A stretch of 64,000 nucleotides of DNA from Oscheius tipulae (lineage: Eukaryota > Nematoda > Chromadorea > Rhabditida > Rhabditidae). Under the pieces are notes generated by a model. That model had not been told where the DNA came from, did not search any database, and saw only the letters and a list, made by a program, of their open reading frames with translations. A program made the translations under genes and the position numbers. Where the stretch lies: NCBI GenBank assembly GCA_037178975.1, contig JASJZH010000001.1:1674001-1738000 (forward strand), written 5' to 3'. Shown piece by piece: positions 57,625 to 64,000 of this stretch; positions within the stretch are counted from its first letter, which is position 1; each line of letters starts with the position of its first letter.

Positions 57625-59267
57625 ATGCCTTCTTTCAAGTCTCGCTCTGTTGGAAATTCTCAGGTTCGTGATTTTTACGCGTTTTGTCGTTTTGCTATAA
57701 ACTGGTGGTTGGAATTTTTCTAAGCAGGTCTCTAAAACGCTTCGCCTAAAAATTGCTCACATTTCCCACGTTTCCTCTTCTCCTCGCATATTTCCTCGAA
57801 ATTTTCTTGGTTTGCTGTTATCCAGTCCTCCCAGCCCATACCTAAAGTGAAAAGTCTATGTTTGCTTGCTGTTTCGATGCTCTGAGCCTTTCTCAAGACC
57901 TAGAAAGATTTACACATTGTATTATTGCCTTCTAAGCGCTTGCCGCTGCTTCTTGTTCGATTGTATGCTACTTTCAAGCTGCTTGAGCTGAGAATCACCC
58001 AGAAAACAAAGCTTGGGCAAGTGAGTCGTTTACAATCGTCTTTCTAGATCCTAACTTTCATTGGCAACCGGTTCACCCACTTCTGTCCATCTTCATAGCG
58101 TTTGTACAAGTTCCGGCTGGAAATTTATGCTATTTTGTGTTCGTTCTGCCCAAAAAATGCAGGAAGTCAGACTGAGTGTCTGTAATTTGCTCACAATCGT
58201 CTTCCTGTTCCTGAATGTCATCGTAGCCCGAGAAGGCAGTCCACTTCACCCAGCCCTGCCCACATTTTCCGTTTCTTTCATTTCTTTCTCTCCTATTAAC
58301 TAAATTTCACACATTTAGTCGAAAAGGCTTCACAGCAGTTGTTTCCTATTGAAATTGTCGTGACTCTGCCGTTGTTATAGCCAAAATTCGGCTGTAACTC
58401 GTCCTAAGTTCGTTAAATCGACTTGTGTCGATACTTTCACCAAAGATCCATTTTTTCGGTCTACTTTTACTCATGAAAGTCTCTCAACCAGCTTTACTCA
58501 CTCATAAACTCTTCATTTCCAGATTAACGACGTCGAACAATTAGGTGCTGCTTTCGCGATGAGCGCTACGATTGAGCCGAAAATGCCCTCTCCGCCAGCC
58601 GATAAGGGAGATTACCCGAGAGAGAACAAGGTATTTAGTCCGTTCAGGAACGGGATTGACTGGAGACATACTGTAAAATTTTTGCTTTTTTTTAACGGTT
58701 ATATTCTAGCATAGCGGTTGGCAACAAAAAAGGCTGATAAGCAAACAATTCTTAGAAATAAACAAAATCTGCTGCTAAATGTTAAAGGATTGGCCCGCTG
58801 GGTCTCGCGTGAAAAAATTCGACAGTACGCGACCGGTCCGTTCCTGAACAGACTATAAAACCACCTTTCCCACAAAAGAACCCAATTTCAGACATTCGAG
58901 AAGCGTCATGGAAAAGGATACAAGCATGCCGGCTACCGACACCACTTCTACTTGGACGCACTCGAGCCGCTCGTCAAGAGCGAAGATGTGCCGGCCCCGC
59001 CTGCCTCCACCGTTCTCTCTACGGCCAGCATCCCGGATGGAGGAAAGATCATCTCGGTTCGCAATCCCGAGGGCAAGATCCAGGTCAGAATCGAGTACGA
59101 ACGCGAACAGGTGAGATTTTTAGTAACTTCCACTTTAAAATTGAATTAAGATCATGAAGCTTGCCGCCTCGCCATTTGCCATTCTCCCACCCGCTTGCAT
59201 CAGGGACATCGTCGCCAATATGCCGGAGCTCATCGCCTCGTTCCCAATACGTCATTGCTTTGCCTAA
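57625..59267 (+). CDS. Unrecognised basic protein, second gene of the cluster
   Basis: The first exon (MPSFKSRSVGNSQ, ATG at 57625) joins, after a long intron of about 860 bp, to INDVEQLGAAFAMSATIEPK; a 220-bp intron with a MITE then leads to TFEKRHGKGYKHAGYRHHFY, …GKIISVRNPEGKIQVRIEYE, and a last exon (MKLAASPFAILPPACIRDIV …) to the stop at 59267. The total is about 165 residues, with no signal peptide or membrane segment. The phases agree. I do not recognise a family. It lies 156 bp after prp-31 and its end is followed by AATAAA (59335), so it is probably co-transcribed in an operon with prp-31. Confidence 0.65.
58633..58856. mobile_element. Short MITE with TA-flanked inverted repeats
   Basis: The left end AGTCCGTTCAGGAACGGGAT and the right end (reverse complement) AGTCTGTTCAGGAACGGACC are inverted repeats of about 45 bp, flanked by TA, in a gene's intron. 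The size (about 220 bp) and TA flank suggest a mariner-type non-autonomous element. No transposase was seen in the window. Confidence 0.7.
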
Positions 59268-59435
59268 AAGGCCTCCACCATCTTCAAGATTTTCCTTTTT
59301 GTACATATTTGCCGTTTTATCCCTTGTTTCCTCTAATAAAAGTGGGTAGATAATTTAGAAGAATACTCGAGAGCAGTTGCCCTTTAGGTCGGCTGCCGCC
59401 GGTCATAAAAACCTGGATCTGTGCTCTCGGGGAAC

Positions 59436-59645
59436 ATGCCGAGAGTGGACCTGCACTCGCCACCTCGCCAACCTCAAAAGTCGGTGCCAACTGGCGTCGG
59501 CAGAGAGCGGCTGATGTCTATCTCCAAGGCTGTGACACCTGATGTGCACAATTATGTGGCCATCCCCGCTCTCTATCAGAGCCTCTCCCCAATTGTTCCC
59601 ACGTACCGAGAGCTCCCGGACATTTTCCACCTCGCTCCTGATTGA
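59436..59645 (+). CDS. Small hypothetical ORF, third gene of the cluster
   Basis: A 69-residue ORF from ATG 59436 (MPRVDLHSPPRQPQKSVPTG … AIPALYQSLSPIVPTYREL) ends at 59645. It lies 168 bp downstream of the preceding stop, after an AATAAA at 59335-59340 and a CCCTTTAG acceptor at about 59387. This supports a separate message, but it could also be an alternative last exon. No family is recognised, and its composition is coding-like in the third positions. Confidence 0.4.
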   Translation: MPRVDLHSPPRQPQKSVPTGVGRERLMSISKAVTPDVHNYVAIPALYQSLSPIVPTYRELPDIFHLAPD

Positions 59646-59790
59646 ATTATGTCCTAGTCAACAACAGTTGTCTCGCGTTTTTGAACTCGGCCTCTGTCAG
59701 TGCTCATCCCTGTCGGCAATGTTGCCATTCCTCCTGTTTTTCTTCCGGAATCTCCTGCTCTTTTTCACGTAAAATGTCCGAGTTTAGACG

Positions 59791-62260
59791 ATGAGAACAC
59801 CTATATTTCTACTCAGCTCCCTAGCCGCGCTTTTCTCACTCTCTTTGGCCGAATTCTGCTCGAGGATGCAGGCATGCGAGGCACAGATCTCGCGCTACCC
59901 GCACTCGGAAGATGTAGGCTTACAACTAGCTCAGCATACGAGAGCACAGGAAGCCAGCGGCTGGGGCAGTGGCATGATTCCGCTCTATGACGAGCTCCTC
60001 GACGAGCAGAATCCGCTCGACTACACCCAAGAGCCGGAGCTAGCCACGTGAGTTGTTGTTTTCGGGCCCTTTCGGCGTGGTTTTGATGGAAAAGTTGCTT
60101 GTGGACAAACAACAGGCGGTGAGTCGCGTGATTTTTGATACAGTAGAGATTATGAGTAGCTAGAGAGATGTGGGGTGGATTGCTGTGATTCTTTCTTGGT
60201 ATTTTTCATTGTTTCGCCTTTGAGAGGTGGCAAAAAAAGGCACTTTCCCTGATTTGAAGCTGAGACCCAGTAATTTTCGGCCGTCCACCAGATTCTCACA
60301 CATCCAAAGGTTTATATAGGTTGTGAGGTTCAGAGATCTTTTTTAACAATAAGAAACATATTTTTCTGAGGAGAAACAGCAAAGAAATCGGCCCAACGTC
60401 GATTGTTTTCTGCAACTTGAATTGCCGCTCAATTCGAAATTTAATGCCGCAAATAATTGAGCGTGCATTTGAAAGATACTTTATTCGCCGATTTACGACG
60501 TTTTGCAAAATTAGAATAATTCAGCTGGAATAGACTTCTTTCATGTCACGAACACTTTTTTAAACAAATTAGAAGATTATTTATGGGTTTTAGAAAGAAA
60601 AATGTGTTTGAATCAAGGTCAAAAGAACAAATGACAAAAGTCTCTATAAATTTGAATATTTTGATGGATTTTAGTAAGCAGACTTGTCTTGATTCTAAAG
60701 ATAAGTAAGTTTTCTATTAGAGAGTTCAAATAACTTAGGGTAGTAAGATAAAATAGACAGGATTTGGGACGACAAAAATAGGAAACAGTTCAATGAACAT
60801 GGTCTGTTTCCACAAGAAATTTATCATACTTCAAAGCCAAAAGAGCCCATTCTAGACACTCTCTCTGCACCTGCATCAATAATCAGACATGCGACTCGTC
60901 TGTCGACAGCAGAAACATGAATCTGGATAACAGTTTGAGGCTGACGTTCTGTGCGGACGTCGACTCCCAGCTGGTCAATGCTTGTAAGGTAGGGAAAGCG
61001 ATAAAAAGAGGAGAAAATAGCGGATTTTTAGGGAAGGAGAGGCCTGATCCGAGTCATTGGACCGGCTGACGAGACGGGTATGTTCAGTTTTTTTTGCTGG
61101 GGCGAGAAGGTGGATCCGAGAGGAAAAAAGGCTGTGATTTATGTGTTTTTTTGGTAGTGTAAAGTCGAAAAAACCCATGATCTTTTGTACGTATTTCATA
61201 CTCTTCCCTTCCTAAACAGCACCAGCCGTCTCTATAGCTTTTACAGAGAAATACGTTCTGTATGGTTTCCCTAGCTTTCTCGTATTCCTTTTCTTTTGCT
61301 CAAACCCCAGCTGCCAAAAGTAGCAAACGACTCCTCTCAGAATTTCTCAGTTTGCCACCTTTTTCGAATTAAAACTTGTTCGACGCGGCTAAAAATATTC
61401 TTTGAGCATTACTAAAAAAATTATGCCCATCGCTCCTGTTACTAGGGGGATCTATTCAAATACCGTATGTACTAACTTTCGCAGGGGACAGGTTTCGGTA
61501 AGTAGAGCAAAGAAGTTGTAGGCATTGCAAAGAAGTAAGAGTTTTTTTTTCTCACTTTCCCTGGAACTTCCGGCCAATACCTTCCCTGTCAATCCAATTC
61601 TGTCCACCTGTCCCTCTCGCACTTACAAATCTTGTCTCTGTACATTTGTTCTCCTATCACTGTCTAGCTGTTGTCAATCTGTTTGTCACTTTCCAGTATT
61701 CAATTCGGTCTCTATCACACACTAGGTCCCCTTGCTACCAAATTACTGTCATTTGAGTTTTTAACTAGTCATTTTTATCTATGGTCAAAAGCAACACAAA
61801 ACTCTGCGGAAAACAGGCTCCAGAGACTCAATTAACAGGGCCCGCTAACAGTAACTGAATAGACTATTGCGCTCTCCTAATCCGTATTCTTTCCATTTTC
61901 CTGACCAATTCCACAGAAGTTCTAGCTTTTCCACACCCAAAACGATCCATTTCCGGACCGGAAACTCTGTCTCTCAGTGTTGTGATGACTCATTGTTGCG
62001 TCTTTCTTGCTCAGACTGCTGTGTTGTGGCAACAACTGTCTCTCTGTCTTCCCGCCTCGAGATTGATTATCTCCCACCAACCGATCCACCATGGGGATGG
62101 GATTCCACATTCAAAATGCGAAAAACATTTTTTTTTAGGAAGCTTCGTGGATAGTGTCAGCTCAACAATCGTGTTCTGCAGCTGCCCCACCGGCTACCAA
62201 CGACAGCAGACCGAGGTCTGGGAAGGGGGCCTGCTCTCAGTACAGTACAAATGTGTTTGA
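59791..62260 (+). CDS. Secreted cysteine-rich protein
   Basis: Four exons (59791-60047, 60856-60988, 61032-61077, 62139-62260) join in perfect phase to 185 residues. The N-terminus is a signal peptide (MRTPIFLLSSLAALFSLSLA) with cleavage expected near AEFCS. About ten cysteines follow in pairs (FCSRMQACEAQ, LCTCINNQTCDS, LTFCADVD, VNACK, FCSCPTGYQ, YKCV), which suggests disulfide-linked folding outside the cell. No membrane span was seen. The ATG comes three bases after a GTTTAG acceptor, and the gene starts 145 bp after the previous ORF, so it is probably the fourth gene of the cluster. I do not recognise the domain. The cysteine count is typical of many nematode secreted proteins, so function is open. 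Confidence 0.75.
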
Positions 62261-62479
62261 AACGTGATTGTGACCAGTGTTTCCAAAAAAGAGATGAATA
62301 ATTTACCACGAGCACGTCTTTTGAATTGCAATGAAACCGGGGCGACGCGCGATATAAAATAGGAGCTGAGACTGGTACAAACATATAGGAGAAAGGGTCG
62401 TGAAAATTAGAAGTACACTCGGCTGCAGAAAGAGAGGAAGAGACTCGTAAAGGCCACGATCTGTTTTAGAAGAGAGACA

Positions 62480-62533
62480 TCAGTTGCCACCACGAAGAGC
62501 CAGCACCAGATGCAGAACGGAGCCTCCCTGGAC
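62480..62533 (-). CDS. ned-8: NEDD8, last exon (gene continues past the right edge)
   Basis: A single exon on the minus strand, entered through a GTTTCAG acceptor, reads VQGGSVLHLVLALRGGN and then stops at 62480. This is the conserved C-terminus of NEDD8, whose GG is exposed by a processing protease and linked to cullins; ubiquitin differs (…STLHLVLRLRGG). Here only one residue, Asn, follows the diglycine. The upstream exons are not in the remaining 1.4 kb to the right, which is largely an inverted-repeat transposon, so the intron is at least 1.4 kb. Identification rests on 14 matching residues, strong for this family. Confidence 0.88.
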   Translation of the reverse strand, partial: VQGGSVLHLVLALRGGN

Positions 62534-62601
62534 CTGAAACGGGGTTGAGCCTAGATTTGCGGCTAGACTTTTGACATGCAGAAGGCGAGATCTTGGTAAA
62601 A

Positions 62602-63605
62602 GTATTGTCGCGTAGTACTACAGCTACCCTTCAAACTTATCGGATCGGTACAAAAAAATTTCTGGGAGTAGTCGACCCCGAAAAACAATATTGAGAGCTT
62701 TTGGGACCTGTAGGCCAGAGGGTCGAGCAGTACGGTAGCTTTCAAAATCGCCGAAAACGTTTTTCGACGATAACTGTTTTCTATGAGCAGATAGAAAAAA
62801 AACGGTTAACTACAAAAAAAAAGAACTCATTTTATCGAGACGCATCTTTTGCATATTTGAAACCTTAACTTACTTGCTCCTGCACAGTTATGGGCATTTC
62901 AAATTTTTGCAGTGGTAAAGCCTTCGTTTGGGAAATATTTAAAAATAGGTCAAAGCTTCGAATCCTCCGCACGGAAAGTGTTCCTCTATTATTGTTTTGG
63001 TCAGCAATAATATTACCATACCAAGTTTGTGCAAATGGAGTGGAAAAACAATTTTTTTTTACTTTAAATTTCTTGTCACGGATCGTCAAAGTTGCTACTT
63101 TAGAGGCTCGCCATTTGCATGTCTCGCAGTGAAATTGACTTAGTTTTTTTTTCACTCATTATTCCCGGTCCATAGTACATCTCAATGACTTTCCAGAACG
63201 ATTGCTGCTTTTTTCCGGCTTGTGTGGCCATGTGAAGTTCCTACTTTTGATCGTTTTCGAAAAATGTCGCCGATAAAAATGGTCGAGTAAGCAATTTTAG
63301 AAACTGCCGGAAGTTAAATATTGTTAGTAACTGTCATAGAAATGAAAACCTTTTTATTTAGAGCCTTATCCGATCATTTAAGTTAAGTTTTCAAATATGC
63401 AAAAGATGCGTCTCGATAAGGTGAATTTTTTTTTGTAGTTGATCATCTTTTCTATCTGCTCATAGAAAACAGTTATCGTCGAAAAACGTTTTCGGCGATA
63501 TTGAACCCAAAAGCTCTCAATATTATTTTCGGGGTCGGCTACTCCCAGAAAATTTTTTGTACCGATCCGATAGGGTAGCTGTAGTACTACTTTGACGCAC
63601 CCTAA
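62602..63605. mobile_element. Inverted-repeat DNA transposon (MITE-like) in the NEDD8 intron
   Basis: A left arm of about 270 bp (62602-62871) and a right arm of about 225 bp (63381-63605) are inverted copies of each other; the left arm carries an extra 40-60 bp. Shared strings include GTAGTACTACAGCTACCCT, GAAAACGTTTTTCGACGATA and AGACGCATCTTTTGCATAT. The 510 bp between them has no convincing ORF, so it is non-autonomous. Confidence 0.9.
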
Positions 63606-64000
63606 TATTTCGGTGCCGGGTACTGTTCATTGAGAGCGCTGTCATTTGTCCGCGCTGATTCATTCATAAGCACAACATCCCGAAAAAGTCTGGTATCACG
63701 AGGTTTCTGATTAAGACGTGCCAGTTTTGTCTCACATCCTCGGAGAAACAAACAAGCTCTTTTTTGTATGAGAAGGATGTTAAGCGACAACGTATCTTAT
63801 AGAGCAACAGACTGTTGAAAAAGACCATGTTCTAAATTGCACGAAAATTTGAACAGAGACGAAAACCCTGTATTTTTGTTCCACTGAGCTATGTACATGC
63901 CACGAAGTTCGTATTCCTCCGGCCATCGGCATCGAAAAATCTGAACATTTTACAGCTAACAGGAAACTTAATGCGCGAGGTTTTCGTGTGTTTTAGCACT

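Noticed and set aside
63602-63790. Minus-strand 62-codon frame ending …NEQYPAPKY
   Set aside because: It overlaps the outer end of the inverted-repeat element and cannot be tied to NEDD8 or any family; left as unexplained.
1-64000. CRISPR, prophage, plasmid or bacterial operon
   Set aside because: No spaced repeats, and all genes have introns and nematode features.

Overview
This 64 kb window is nuclear DNA of a nematode, most likely a free-living rhabditid-type species. The evidence is a cuticle collagen gene with the nematode-specific layout, many introns of about 40-60 bp ending in TTTCAG, start codons placed a few bases after TTTCAG/TTTAG sites (typical of trans-splicing), and operon-like gene spacing. 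Nothing bacterial, viral or organellar was seen. All genes are interrupted, so each CDS entry is the span from start to stop codon; exons were built by hand from reading frame, donor/acceptor motifs and phase.

Layout, left to right. 1-2.9 kb: two unrecognised minus-strand genes, one cut by the window edge. 3.3-8.6 kb: nrde-2 (+), with a small COA6-like gene on the opposite strand inside one of its introns. 9.1-10.2 kb: cuticle collagen (-). 11.2-13.0 kb: double zinc-knuckle protein (+). 13.3-19.9 kb: wolframin (WFS1) and, just upstream on the same strand, a BCNT/CFDP1 chromatin protein (both -). 20.8-25.5 kb: atrogin/FBXO25/32-type F-box gene (+). 26.5-28.6 kb: TFG (+). 29.4-31.7 kb: LRR single-pass membrane protein (+). 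32.5-37.3 kb: microcephalin MCPH1 (-). 38.0-39.0 kb: COX4 (+). 39.5-44.1 kb: ribosomal L31, UBE2G2 and TIPIN (all -). 44.9-47.7 kb: mitochondrial aspartate aminotransferase (+). 49.6-53.6 kb: ariadne RBR ligase (+). 54.8-62.3 kb: PRPF31 and three further head-to-tail genes, probably an operon (+). 62.48 kb: last exon of NEDD8 (-), whose upstream intron holds an inverted-repeat transposon.

The genes are mostly housekeeping: mitochondrial metabolism (COX4, GOT2, possibly COA6), ubiquitin/NEDD8 conjugation (UBE2G2, ariadne, F-box, NEDD8), RNA processing and nuclear RNAi (PRPF31, NRDE-2), chromosome biology (TIPIN, MCPH1, CFDP1) and secretory-pathway proteins (TFG, wolframin). Ariadne ligases and F-box (cullin) ligases both work with NEDD8, so that group is functionally related, although this may be coincidence.

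The non-coding part is rich in short repeats: a two-module tRNA-derived SINE family, scattered tRNA-like fragments, three MITE-like inverted-repeat elements, a 20-bp hairpin, and GACAG/CTGTC-type intronic low-complexity tracts. I saw no CRISPR, phage, or clearly new multi-gene system. The most interesting items are the SINE family, the probable four-gene operon, the ariadne alternative start exon, the frame-disrupted COA6-like nested gene and the NEDD8 intron transposon.
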